Source: Butyricicoccus sp. (GTDB lineage: Bacteria; Bacillota; Clostridia; Oscillospirales; Butyricicoccaceae). Taken from it: a stretch of 12,442 nucleotides of DNA. The notes under the pieces are model-generated. The model had not been told where the DNA came from and did no database searches. It was given only the letters and a program-made list of their open reading frames with translations. Within the stretch, counting starts at the first letter, position 1, and every line of letters starts with the position of its first letter. The DNA lies in the NCBI GenBank assembly GCA_020025885.1, contig JAHHRJ010000050.1, positions 1 through 12,442 on the forward strand, read 5' to 3'. Positions 1-6,494 of the stretch are shown here, piece by piece. The position numbers and the translations under genes are program-made.

Positions 1-53
1 GGCTACGGTCAGCGAACTGAGAATCCCCTGTCTTTAGACATGGGGAGTGTCAA
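1..53 (+). mobile_element. Right end of an IS200/IS605 (IS608-type) element, partial
   Basis: The stretch carries the hallmarks of an IS608-type right end: tetranucleotide GAAT (21-24) directly 5' of an imperfect hairpin (25-45, CCCC/GGGG base, one bulged T, TGTCT/AGACA upper stem), then TCAA (50-53). In IS608, GAAT is the right guide sequence and TCAA the right cleavage site, so the element should end at 53 and host DNA begin at 54. The body of the element lies outside the window. A frame ending at TAG 35-37 could be the last codons of tnpB, but it is too short to prove. The end lies only 29 bp before the degV start codon, so the insertion probably displaced the native degV promoter. Confidence 0.8.
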
Positions 54-70
54 CAAGTATATGCAGGAGA
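1..70 (+). ncRNA. Possible 3' end of a TnpB omega-RNA with its guide
   Basis: In IS200/IS605 elements that carry tnpB, the right end is transcribed as an omega-RNA whose scaffold ends at the terminal hairpin and whose guide is the adjoining host flank. The hairpin at 25-45 and end at 53 fit this, so the guide would start at 54 and run about 16-20 nt toward the degV ribosome binding site. This is inference: no tnpB is visible in the window, and an element without tnpB would make no such RNA. Confidence 0.35.
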
Positions 71-82
71 AGGAGAACAGTT

Positions 83-946
83 ATGGCTTCGTTTGCAATT
101 ACAACAGATAATAACGGCGATCTGCCGCTTACCTATCTCAAAGAACATAATATTGGGCTGATGAGTCTGACATATGCCATTGAGGGGAATACGTATGATA
201 CGTTCCATCCGATGGACAGCCATGCATTTTATGAAAAAATGCGGTCAGGTGCAATGCCGACGACTGCACAGGTCAATCCGGAAGAAGCGGGCAAGGTATT
301 GCGTGAGGCACTGAAAGAACATGATGGAGTGCTGCATGTTGCATTTTCCTCGGGACTGAGCGGAAGCTGCCAAAGCAGTATGCTGGCAGCGGCAGAACTG
401 CGGGAGGAGTTTCCGGACAAGCAGATCATTGTGATCGATTCGCTGTCCGCTTCTTTGGGACAGGGGCTTTTGGTGCATTACACAGTCAAGATGCGCGATG
501 CAGGACACAGCTTAGAGGAAGTTGCAGCATGGTGTGAGGAAAATAAGCTGCATATTGCCCATTTATTTACCGTGGATGATCTGTTCCATCTGTATCGCGG
601 TGGGCGTGTTTCTCGTACCAAGGCGTTTATTGGCTCAGCACTCAATATGAAACCGATTCTGCATGTGGACAATGAGGGAAAGCTCATTCCTGTTGGCAAG
701 GTGCGCGGACGCAAGCACGCACTCAATGATCTTGTGAAGCGAATGGGAGAACAGATCGCAGATGATTATGATGGGATTGTCTTTATTTCCCATGGAGACT
801 GCGAGGAAGATGCTCAATATGTGAAAGAACAGGTGAAAAATAAATTTGGCATCCAAGAAAGTCTCATTCATTTTGTGGGTCCTGCTATTGGTGCGCATTC
901 CGGACCAGGCACTCTTGCACTGTTCTTTTTTGCAAAGGTACGATAA
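83..946 (+). CDS. degV: DegV/FakB-family fatty-acid-binding protein
   Basis: This 287-residue protein belongs to the DegV (FakB) family, cytosolic proteins that hold a fatty acid while the kinase FakA phosphorylates its carboxylate for phospholipid synthesis. Family landmarks are all present: TTDNNGDLP near the N-terminus (7-15), TTAQVNP (60-66), the ligand-loop SSGLSGS (89-95), DSLSASLGQG (119-128), the LYRGGRVSRTKA block (about 170-181) and the C-terminal GAHSGPGTLALFF (about 270-282), whose His is conserved in FakB proteins. Length is normal. The ATG at 83 is chosen because a GGAGAAGGAGA ribosome binding site (66-76) precedes it; an upstream GTG at 47 would start inside the IS right end and add a non-family extension. 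The kinase gene fakA is not in the window. No terminator is seen before the next gene 59 bp downstream, so the two may be cotranscribed. Exact ligand is not predictable. Confidence 0.93.
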   Translation: MASFAITTDNNGDLPLTYLKEHNIGLMSLTYAIEGNTYDTFHPMDSHAFYEKMRSGAMPTTAQVNPEEAGKVLREALKEHDGVLHVAFSSGLSGSCQSSMLAAAELREEFPDKQIIVIDSLSASLGQGLLVHYTVKMRDAGHSLEEVAAWCEENKLHIAHLFTVDDLFHLYRGGRVSRTKAFIGSALNMKPILHVDNEGKLIPVGKVRGRKHALNDLVKRMGEQIADDYDGIVFISHGDCEEDAQYVKEQVKNKFGIQESLIHFVGPAIGAHSGPGTLALFFFAKVR

Positions 947-1005
947 AAACACGTTTCACATCGGTTATAAAACAAAGGAAGATACAAATTCAGGAGGTGT
1001 ATTTT

Positions 1006-1497
1006 ATGTTTAAGAAAATACTGGCGGCAATGTTGTGTGTGTGCATTCTTGTACTTGGTGTCACTGGATGTTCTGGGCAACAGAAGAAGGAACAGTCGGA
1101 GAAAACAGAAACGGTCAGCCTATATCTGCCGGATGAACAGGCAGAGTATGTCGAAGAGACCAAAATGGAAGTGAAAATCACAGGCGAGGATGTTGCAGGC
1201 GCACTGATCGCGGCGCTGGTGGAGCAAGGTGCACTGCCGGAAGGCACAGCGGTCAAGAAGTTCTCCAAGGAAGAAAATGTACTTACGCTTGATCTCAATC
1301 AGGCATTTGCTGATGCACTGATGGAAAGCGGCACGTCAGGGGAGACCATGATACTGGCATCGATCGTTGACACATTCCTTGTTTATTATGGTGCAGCAAG
1401 CCTGACCCTGACAGCGGAAGGGCAGACACTCGAAACAGGGCATGCCATCTATGATGAGCCGTTCACACAAGTTTTTGCGGCAGCACCGATTCAATAA
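1006..1497 (+). CDS. GerMN-domain lipoprotein
   Basis: This 163-residue protein starts with a lipoprotein signal peptide (positive FKK, hydrophobic core, lipobox VTGC with Cys22), so it should be anchored on the outer face of the cytoplasmic membrane. After a short charged Gln/Lys/Glu linker, residues of about 40-150 fit the GerMN fold found in GerM and other sporulation/germination proteins: a beta strand with YLPDEQAEYVE, the helix GEDVAGALIAALVEQ, then VLTLDLNQAFADAL and a helix with ILASIVDTFLVYYGAASLTL. Many clostridial copies are free-standing lipoproteins of unknown exact role, so a function in sporulation is not proven here. The ATG at 1006 is chosen because AGGAGG (992-997) sits 8 nt upstream; a GTG at 997 overlaps that site. 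It is probably cotranscribed with degV and ends at a strong terminator. Confidence 0.85.
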   Translation: MFKKILAAMLCVCILVLGVTGCSGQQKKEQSEKTETVSLYLPDEQAEYVEETKMEVKITGEDVAGALIAALVEQGALPEGTAVKKFSKEENVLTLDLNQAFADALMESGTSGETMILASIVDTFLVYYGAASLTLTAEGQTLETGHAIYDEPFTQVFAAAPIQ

Positions 1498-1508
1498 AAA
1501 TGATTTTA

Positions 1509-1544
1509 TCAGTGTCAGGAAAATTTTCCTGACACTGATTTTTT
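1509..1544 (+). terminator. Rho-independent terminator after the GerMN gene
   Basis: A perfect 15-bp stem (1509-1523 with 1524-1538, effectively a small AT loop at the centre) is followed by six T residues. It lies 11 nt past the stop codon of the GerMN gene and ends the degV unit. Confidence 0.92.
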
Positions 1545-1710
1545 AAGGCAACACCGCACAATGTCATCTGCGGCGCTTTGCGAAAATTTCACGCCATAAA
1601 TTCGTTGTGAATCCTTGAAATCCACCAAGGATTCCTGCGGATTCACGCCTTTTTCTGACGAGAAATTTTTCAGAAAATCGCTCTTGCTGAATTATGCGGT
1701 ATTGCCTTAA
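1543..1710. repeat. MITE-like 168-bp inverted-repeat element
   Basis: The 20-nt ends TTAAGGCAACACCGCACAAT (1543-1562) and 1691-1710 are inverted copies of each other with two mismatches. The interior is itself largely self-complementary: GTGAATCC (1607-1614) pairs with GGATTCAC (1639-1646), and AATCCTTG (1610-1617) can alternatively pair with CAAGGATT (1626-1633). It has no convincing coding frame and sits in the space between two convergent terminators, a usual place for tolerated small repeats. TTAA at both outer edges could be a 4-bp target duplication or simply part of the repeat. Copies elsewhere in the genome are expected but cannot be checked here. Confidence 0.7.
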
Positions 1711-1715
1711 TGCAT

Positions 1716-1755
1716 AAAAAATTGGCTGTCCATCATAAGAGTGAACAGCCAATTT
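1716..1755 (-). terminator. Rho-independent terminator of dfx
   Basis: Read on the minus strand, an 11-bp stem (1745-1755 with 1719-1729) with a 15-nt loop is followed by a run of T (A residues at 1716-1720 on the plus strand). It lies 23 bp past the dfx stop codon. Confidence 0.88.
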
Positions 1756-1778
1756 CGATATTTGAAGAGGTGGTAAAA

Positions 1779-2159
1779 TTATGCTTCCGTCTTCCACAAA
1801 CCATGCAGGTTGCAGTAGCCGTAAGCTGCGATCACTTCGTCGTCATCTACGAGTGCAAAGGATGCCTCTGGTGCATCACCCGGCAGCAGGTTCTTACGCT
1901 GTACGCCGTTCTTGGTGTGCAGCGCAATGAAGCCGATGTTGTGCTGATCTTCCATCGGATGGGAAACCTCACCAACGGAAACCTTAACCAGATTGCCTTC
2001 AATGACCAATACTGGTACATGCTTTTCACCAGCACCATCACGAATGCTCGGGTCAAGCAGCTGCATCTTTTCGCCGCAACACAGAACCGGAACCTTGTGG
2101 TCAACGGTCTTTTCGATTACATTACCGCAGTGCTTACAAATATAAAAATTCAGTTCCAT
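1779..2159 (-). CDS. dfx: Desulfoferrodoxin (two-iron superoxide reductase)
   Basis: This 126-residue protein reduces superoxide to hydrogen peroxide without making oxygen, a typical defence of anaerobes; rubredoxin is the usual electron donor. Both iron centres are visible. Center I, the N-terminal desulforedoxin-like FeCys4 site, has Cys8-x2-Cys11 and Cys27-Cys28. Center II, the catalytic FeHis4Cys site, has His47, His67, His73, Cys116 and His119, with the conserved Glu45-Lys46 pair that guides superoxide. Length is normal for a class I protein. The ATG at 2159 has an AAGGAG site (2171-2176) 11 nt upstream; an in-frame ATG at 2171 overlaps that site and is rejected. The gene is monocistronic, with its own promoter and terminator, and converges on the degV-GerMN unit. 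Confidence 0.96.
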   Translation of the reverse strand: MELNFYICKHCGNVIEKTVDHKVPVLCCGEKMQLLDPSIRDGAGEKHVPVLVIEGNLVKVSVGEVSHPMEDQHNIGFIALHTKNGVQRKNLLPGDAPEASFALVDDDEVIAAYGYCNLHGLWKTEA

Positions 2160-2235
2160 AATAAGAATCACTCCTTCTCAAACGGTTATATACAAATTGA
2201 ATATGTTTATGTGTTTTGTTTTTGTATACGATCAT

Positions 2236-2264
2236 AGTATATATTCTCTTTTATATGAGATCAA
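2236..2264 (-). promoter_or_regulatory. Promoter of dfx
   Basis: On the minus strand, TTGATC (2259-2264) and TATACT (2236-2241) are separated by 17 bp. The predicted start gives a leader of about 70 nt. A perfect inverted repeat CATAAT-TT-ATTATG (2288-2301) lies upstream of the -35 and could bind a regulator, but it does not match the PerR consensus spacing well. Confidence 0.6.
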
Positions 2265-2390
2265 CTGCAAATTTAAGCAAATATAAACATAATTTATTAT
2301 GTATATTGCATAAGGATAAGGTGGCTTTTGGGAAAACAGGAGGAGCACGAAAAAGGAAGGAAAGAATTCGCGAACTTTTTGCACAATCTA

Positions 2391-2419
2391 TTGACAAACC
2401 AAAGGGGAAGGACTATGAT
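2391..2419 (+). promoter_or_regulatory. Near-consensus sigma-A promoter for the 56-residue gene
   Basis: TTGACA (2391-2396), 17-bp spacer and TATGAT (2414-2419) form a near-perfect housekeeping promoter. Transcription would start near 2426, giving a leader of roughly 87 nt that holds a small GGGC/GCCC hairpin and a CTCGC/GCGAG pair just before the ribosome binding site. The rest of the 353-bp space from 2160 to 2512 holds only the dfx promoter and AT-rich DNA. Confidence 0.8.
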
Positions 2420-2512
2420 ATACTTAATCGGAAGATTTTATTCTAGTAAAAAAGTAAAAACAGGCAATGGGGCGCTCGCCCATCGGACCAATGAAAGCGA
2501 GGGAGAACGACT

Positions 2513-2683
2513 ATGACTCCAATCAGCAATTCGTCCAGCGACCGTTATATCCAAGAACAGATCGATATTATGACCCAGTTGCTTACACAGATGTGTGATG
2601 CTTATGCCATTGCACGTATTCGGATCCAGTTATGGAATCTGGAGTCTGAACGCGCTCGAATGCTCGCACATACAACACATTAA
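2513..2683 (+). CDS. Small protein of unknown function, 56 residues
   Basis: I do not recognise this protein. It has an ATG preceded by a GAGGGAGA ribosome binding site, a complete frame of 56 residues and stop TAA, all framed by a near-consensus promoter (2391-2419) and a perfect terminator (2717-2742). That full set of signals is stronger evidence than the length. The N-terminus is Ser/Asn rich; residues of about 11-52 are predicted helical, with heptad-like leucine/isoleucine spacing (DRYIQEQIDIMTQLLTQM, then IRIQLWNLESERARML), suggesting a short coiled coil or helical hairpin. There is no signal peptide or membrane segment, and only one Cys. It has a vague likeness to short Spo0E-type helical hairpins, but their signature SxxxD motif is not seen. 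It is probably cytosolic and highly expressed; role unknown. Confidence 0.65.
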   Translation: MTPISNSSSDRYIQEQIDIMTQLLTQMCDAYAIARIRIQLWNLESERARMLAHTTH

Positions 2684-2716
2684 ACTTGATTTACATGCAT
2701 ATCATAGAGGTATGCC

Positions 2717-2742
2717 AAAAAGCACGCTTTGGCGTGCTTTTT
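2717..2742 (+). terminator. Rho-independent terminator after the 56-residue gene
   Basis: An 11-bp perfect stem (2717-2727 with 2732-2742), TTTG loop and built-in T run. It separates the small gene from the glgP promoter, making the small gene a unit of its own. Confidence 0.92.
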
Positions 2743-2823
2743 GTATGTGAAAAAAAGAAGGATATATACGATTGGAAATTTCTCCATATTGTATGAAAGA
2801 AACCAACTAGAGCACGCAAAGCA

Positions 2824-2853
2824 TTGATTTTTTTTTGTATTTTGTGGTATGAT
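2824..2853 (+). promoter_or_regulatory. Promoter of glgP
   Basis: TTGATT (2824-2829), 18-bp spacer and TATGAT (2848-2853) preceded by TGG, an extended -10. Predicted leader of roughly 78 nt. A T-rich tract lies within the spacer. Confidence 0.7.
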
Positions 2854-2937
2854 ATCAACGCAAGACATCGAACCCGTCAAATATCAAACGATAGGTTTAG
2901 ATAAATCAAATTTTTTTTTGAAAAGGGGATATTGGAT

Positions 2938-5307
2938 ATGCCTAAAAGAAAACAGGCAATTTTAGAAGCCATTGAATTGTATCTTAAGAGCGAATTTCAG
3001 ACAACTCCCGCAAAAGCAACCCCCTATCAGCTGCACACAGCTGTATCCCATGCCATTATGGCAGGAATTGCTGATCGCTGGTTGGGGAGCGAAGAAAAGC
3101 ACCAGAATGCACGTCATGCATATTATTTCTCAGCAGAATTTTTGATGGGTCGTATGATCTACAACAACCTTTTGTGCCTTGGCATGACCGAAGAAGTCGG
3201 TCGGCTGCTTGAAAAGAATGGCGCGTCTCTGGATTCCTTTGAGGAAGTAGAAGACTGTGCACTGGGCAATGGCGGTCTGGGCCGACTGGCTGCATGCTTC
3301 CTCGATTCCGCAGCAACCTTGGATCTGCCGCTGGATGGCTATGGCATTCGTTATAAGTATGGTCTGTTTAAACAGAAGATTGAGGGCGGTTTCCAGAAGG
3401 AAGAGGCGGACGATTGGACGCGCTATGGTGATCCGTGGAGCCTGCGCCGCGAAGATGAGGCGGTTCGCGTTGAATTTGCCGATCAGACCATCGTGGCAGT
3501 TCCGTATGATATGCCAGTTATTGGTTACGGTACAGATAACATTGGCACACTGCGTCTGTGGCAGGCAGAGCCTGTGCAGGCATTTGACTTTAATCTGTTT
3601 AATGCACAGCAGTATGATGCAGCGGTTGCCGAGCGCAACCGTGCAGAGGATATTTCTCGCGTGCTGTATCCGAACGATTCCACCGATGAAGGCAAGATCC
3701 TGCGCCTCAAGCAGCAGTATTTCTTCTCTTCCGCATCTTTGCAGGATATCATCCGTAAATATAAGAAAACATATGGAAATGACTTCTCTCATTTTGCTGA
3801 AATGAATGCAATTCAGCTCAATGACACCCATCCGGTTATTTCCATTCCGGAACTCATCCGCCTGCTGACCGACATGGAAGGTCTATCCTTCGATGAGGCA
3901 CTGGCGATCTGCAAGCAGGTATTCGCTTATACCAACCATACCATTCTGGCTGAGGCACTCGAAAAATGGAGTCAGCATTTGATGGAGCGTGCAATTCCTC
4001 GCGTATTCCATATCATTGTAAAGCTGGATCAGTATCTGGGCGGCGAACTGCATCAGAAGGGAATTTCTGGAGATAAGGAATACTCTATGCGCATTTTGCA
4101 GCATGGCACCGTGCATATGGCGTATATGGCGATCTACTGCTCACGCTATGTAAACGGTGTTGCACAGCTGCACACTGAGATCCTGAAAAATGATGTACTG
4201 CGCGATTGGTATCAGATCTATCCGGAGCGTTTCCAGAACAAGACCAACGGTATCACACAGCGCCGCTGGCTGGCTCTGTGCAACCCGGAGCTTGCAAATT
4301 TGCTGACCCGTCTGCTCGGCAATGAGAGCTGGAAGACCGATCTGTCTCAGCTCAAGAAGCTGGAAAAGTATGTCGAAGATGAAGCGGTGATGCGTGAGCT
4401 GTGCGAGATCAAGCTGCACAACCATGAAAAGCTGGCTGAGTTTGTACAGAAGAAGGATGGCATCACTATTGATCCGAATACCTGCTTTGATGTACAGATC
4501 AAGCGTCTGCACGAGTATAAGCGTCAGTTCCTCAATATTCTGGCGATTCTCGAACTGTATTATGAAGTTGCAGAGGGCAGCCTGACCGATTTCACTCCAA
4601 CCACATTTATCTTTGCGGCAAAGTCTGCACCAGGTTATGCACGTGCAAAGGGCATTATCAAGCTCATTAATGAAGTTGCTGATTTGATCGACCGCGATGA
4701 CCGTGTACGCGGCAAGATCAAGGTCGCATTCCTTGCAAACTACAATGTATCTTATGCAGAAAAGATCATTGCAGCAGCAGACGTTTCTGAGCAGATCTCC
4801 ACTGCGGGCAAGGAGGCTTCTGGTACAGGCAACATGAAGCTGATGGCAAATGGTGCAGTTACGCTGGGTACACTCGATGGTGCAAATATTGAGATCGTCG
4901 AGGAAGCTGGTAGCATCAATGAATATATCTTTGGTGCGACTGTGGAAGAAATTCAGTCTGTTCAGGAGCACTACAACCCGAACGGTATGTACCATAATGA
5001 TTATAAAATTAAGCGTGTGCTCAATGCGCTGGTAGATGGTACACTCAATGACGGTGGTTCTGGTATCTTCCGTGAGCTGCATGATTCCATTGTTTATGGC
5101 GCAAGCTGGCACCGTCCAGACCAGTATTTCCTGCTGCTTGACTTCGAGCGTTATCTGGAAGCAAAGAAGCAGGTTGCAAGGGATTACAAGGATCAGCTGA
5201 TCTTTGCGAAGAAGCGCTGGATGAATATTTGCAACAGCGGTAAGTTCTCCTCTGACAGAACCATTGCAGAGTATGCAAAGGATATCTGGCATATTGAAAA
5301 AGTATAA
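2938..5307 (+). CDS. glgP: Glycogen/alpha-glucan phosphorylase
   Basis: This 789-residue cytosolic enzyme (GT35) splits alpha-1,4-glucans with phosphate to give glucose-1-phosphate, feeding stored glycogen or maltodextrin into glycolysis. Visible family blocks: YYFSAEFLMGR near residue 62, GNGGLGR (110-116), DGYGIRYKYGLFKQKI, NDTHP (295-299), NGITQRRW, KRLHEYKRQ (522-530) and the pyridoxal-phosphate site EASGTGNMKLMANGA, in which Lys634 forms the Schiff base. Length is normal for a bacterial enzyme, with no sign of an allosteric N-terminal extension. The ATG at 2938 has AAGGGG (2923-2928) 9 nt upstream; a TTG two codons earlier is less likely. The gene stands alone, with its own promoter and terminator, and no other glycogen genes are in the window. 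Codon use looks biased toward well-expressed genes, with many GCA and CTG codons. Confidence 0.97.
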   Translation: MPKRKQAILEAIELYLKSEFQTTPAKATPYQLHTAVSHAIMAGIADRWLGSEEKHQNARHAYYFSAEFLMGRMIYNNLLCLGMTEEVGRLLEKNGASLDSFEEVEDCALGNGGLGRLAACFLDSAATLDLPLDGYGIRYKYGLFKQKIEGGFQKEEADDWTRYGDPWSLRREDEAVRVEFADQTIVAVPYDMPVIGYGTDNIGTLRLWQAEPVQAFDFNLFNAQQYDAAVAERNRAEDISRVLYPNDSTDEGKILRLKQQYFFSSASLQDIIRKYKKTYGNDFSHFAEMNAIQLNDTHPVISIPELIRLLTDMEGLSFDEALAICKQVFAYTNHTILAEALEKWSQHLMERAIPRVFHIIVKLDQYLGGELHQKGISGDKEYSMRILQHGTVHMAYMAIYCSRYVNGVAQLHTEILKNDVLRDWYQIYPERFQNKTNGITQRRWLALCNPELANLLTRLLGNESWKTDLSQLKKLEKYVEDEAVMRELCEIKLHNHEKLAEFVQKKDGITIDPNTCFDVQIKRLHEYKRQFLNILAILELYYEVAEGSLTDFTPTTFIFAAKSAPGYARAKGIIKLINEVADLIDRDDRVRGKIKVAFLANYNVSYAEKIIAAADVSEQISTAGKEASGTGNMKLMANGAVTLGTLDGANIEIVEEAGSINEYIFGATVEEIQSVQEHYNPNGMYHNDYKIKRVLNALVDGTLNDGGSGIFRELHDSIVYGASWHRPDQYFLLLDFERYLEAKKQVARDYKDQLIFAKKRWMNICNSGKFSSDRTIAEYAKDIWHIEKV

Positions 5308-5313
5308 AGACAC

Positions 5314-5344
5314 AAAAAGAGCTAGCATATGCCAGCTCTTTTTT
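5314..5344. terminator. Bidirectional terminator between glgP and lrgB
   Basis: AGAGCT (5318-5323) pairs with AGCTCT (5334-5339), with an inner GCA/TGC pair, flanked by A residues on the left and T residues on the right, so it can stop transcripts from both strands. The right T run overlaps the lrgB stop codon. Confidence 0.88.
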
Positions 5345-6035
5345 AGATCAAACCAGAAAATAGGGAAGCCGCTCCAACGGTGATGAGTCCGGAAACGGCA
5401 ATTGCAAGGCTGCTCATCGCGCCTTCGACTTCACCCATTTCAAGTGCGCGGGAGGTGCCGATTGCATGGGCGGTGGTGCCAATTGCAATGCCTTTGGCGA
5501 TGGGTTCTGTCACGCGAAACATCTTACAGACGCTTTCTGCGATCATGTTGCCAAGGACGCCTGTAATGATAATGACAGATACGGTGATGGTCACAATGCC
5601 GCCGAGCTCCTCGGAAACACCCATGCCGATTGCAGTTGTGATAGATTTTGGCAGGAGCGTGACATATTCTGTGTGTCCAAGACCAAAAAGCACGCACAGC
5701 GCAAAGACAGAACCAATGCTGCTCAGTACGCCAGCGAAAATTCCCATCAAAATTGCTTTTACGTTATGTACAAGCAGGTGAAGCTGCTCATAAAGCGGAA
5801 TGGCAAGGCAGACGGTAGCAGGGGTGAGTAGATAACTCAGATATTTTGCGCCTGTGTTGTAGCTTTCGTAATCAACTCTCAAAAGAAGCAATGCTGCAAT
5901 GGTGACCAGAATGGAGATCAGCAAGGGATTGAACAGAGCAAGATTTGTCTTGCGCTTCAGCCATAATCCAACCTCATAACTTAGAATACTGATCATCACA
6001 CCAAAGAATGTGGCAGAACTTAAAATCTCAGACAT
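5343..6035 (-). CDS. lrgB: LrgB/CidB-family membrane protein
   Basis: This 230-residue protein is almost wholly hydrophobic, with about six to seven membrane segments, and fits the LrgB family. Conserved family segments are visible: NPLLISILVTI near the N-terminus, LLTPATVCLAIPLYEQ, LLPKSITTAIGMGVSEELGG, and the C-terminal GTTAHAIGTSRALEMG. LrgB works with LrgA. The pair was first described as modulators of murein hydrolase export and cell lysis, while later work on related pairs supports pyruvate transport; the sequence does not decide which. The ATG at 6035 is chosen because AAAGGAAAA lies upstream and because the frame beyond it reads into lrgA. It overlaps the end of lrgA by 8 nt (ATGTCTGA), so translation is probably coupled. 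Confidence 0.93.
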   Translation of the reverse strand: MSEILSSATFFGVMISILSYEVGLWLKRKTNLALFNPLLISILVTIAALLLLRVDYESYNTGAKYLSYLLTPATVCLAIPLYEQLHLLVHNVKAILMGIFAGVLSSIGSVFALCVLFGLGHTEYVTLLPKSITTAIGMGVSEELGGIVTITVSVIIITGVLGNMIAESVCKMFRVTEPIAKGIAIGTTAHAIGTSRALEMGEVEGAMSSLAIAVSGLITVGAASLFSGLI

Positions 6036-6393
6036 CGTTCTTTTCCTTTCTTTCTCTGCGCAATATACCTTGGGTGACGCGTCCGGTAATGCCCATGACA
6101 AGAATCGTGGTCACGGCTGTAATAATAGATACAGGAAGCAAAATCGCTTGCAATGCATGCCAGTTATCCAACAAGCCGACAGCGGCAGGGACAAACAGGA
6201 CAGGCATGATTTCAATGAGAAATTTTCCAGCATCGTGGACAGCAGAAAGCGGAAGGATATGGGTAGAAAGCAGGAACAAGAGCAACAAGAGTCCGTAGAT
6301 GCTCACTGGGATCGGGAATGGAAGGATAGCACGCAGGATCTCACCTGCAAATGTAATCGCGAGAATGATGCCAAATTGTTTGAGAAGTTTCAC
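6028..6393 (-). CDS. lrgA: LrgA/CidA-family holin-like membrane protein
   Basis: This 121-residue protein has the four-helix layout of LrgA/CidA: FGIILAITFAGEIL, a PIPVSIYGLLLLLFLL helix carrying the family's P-x-P-x-S-x-x-G signature, LIEIMPVLFVPAAVGLLD and a last helix ending in a basic tail (RRERKEK). The family's length is about 115-150 residues. A GTG at 6393 is preferred as start because AGAAAGGAAT lies 5-14 nt upstream and the protein then begins VKLLKQFG like its relatives; a TTG 13 codons further upstream lacks a ribosome binding site. It is the first gene of the lrgA-lrgB pair and likely forms the membrane partner of LrgB. The regulator gene upstream on the same strand may control the pair. 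Confidence 0.93.
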   Translation of the reverse strand: MKLLKQFGIILAITFAGEILRAILPFPIPVSIYGLLLLLFLLSTHILPLSAVHDAGKFLIEIMPVLFVPAAVGLLDNWHALQAILLPVSIITAVTTILVMGITGRVTQGILRRERKEKNDV

Positions 6394-6441
6394 GATGGAT
6401 TCCTTTCTGTGGGTGAGGTATGGAATGAACAACCGGAACTT

Positions 6442-6469
6442 ATGATACGCTGATTTGAAGATCTGTCAA
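6442..6469 (-). promoter_or_regulatory. Promoter of lrgAB
   Basis: On the minus strand, TTGACA (6464-6469), 16-bp spacer, TATCAT (6442-6447). Predicted leader is about 45 nt. The lrgAB pair is thus separately expressed from the araC-type gene that ends at 6495. Confidence 0.75.
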
Positions 6470-6486
6470 GGGTATAAATAACAGAT
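6461..6486. promoter_or_regulatory. Inverted repeat over the lrgAB -35 region, possible operator
   Basis: ATCTGT (6461-6466) and ACAGAT (6481-6486) are perfect inverted arms with a 14-bp gap, so their centres are 20 bp apart, two helical turns. One arm overlaps the -35 hexamer. That position suits a repressor or a regulator of the promoter; the neighbouring AraC-type protein is the obvious candidate, but this is inference. Confidence 0.35.
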
Positions 6487-6494
6487 AGGAAATT

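Noticed and set aside
47..82. GTG start adding 12 residues to DegV
   Set aside because: It starts inside the IS right end and has no ribosome binding site; the ATG at 83 has a strong one and matches the family N-terminus.
1710..2237. Plus-strand 175-codon frame opposite dfx
   Set aside because: Antisense to dfx, whose iron ligands are all present, and it begins in the dfx terminator.
2216..2446. Plus-strand frame ending in a Lys/Arg-rich stretch before the 56-residue gene
   Set aside because: No good ribosome binding site, AT-rich start region, and its end overlaps the strong TTGACA/TATGAT promoter; better explained as intergenic.
4141..5328. Long minus-strand open frame (395 codons) opposite the 3' half of glgP
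   Set aside because: It lies wholly antisense to the well-conserved glgP frame, has a Cys/Ile-rich composition with no motif and no ribosome binding site; it is a shadow of glgP codon bias.
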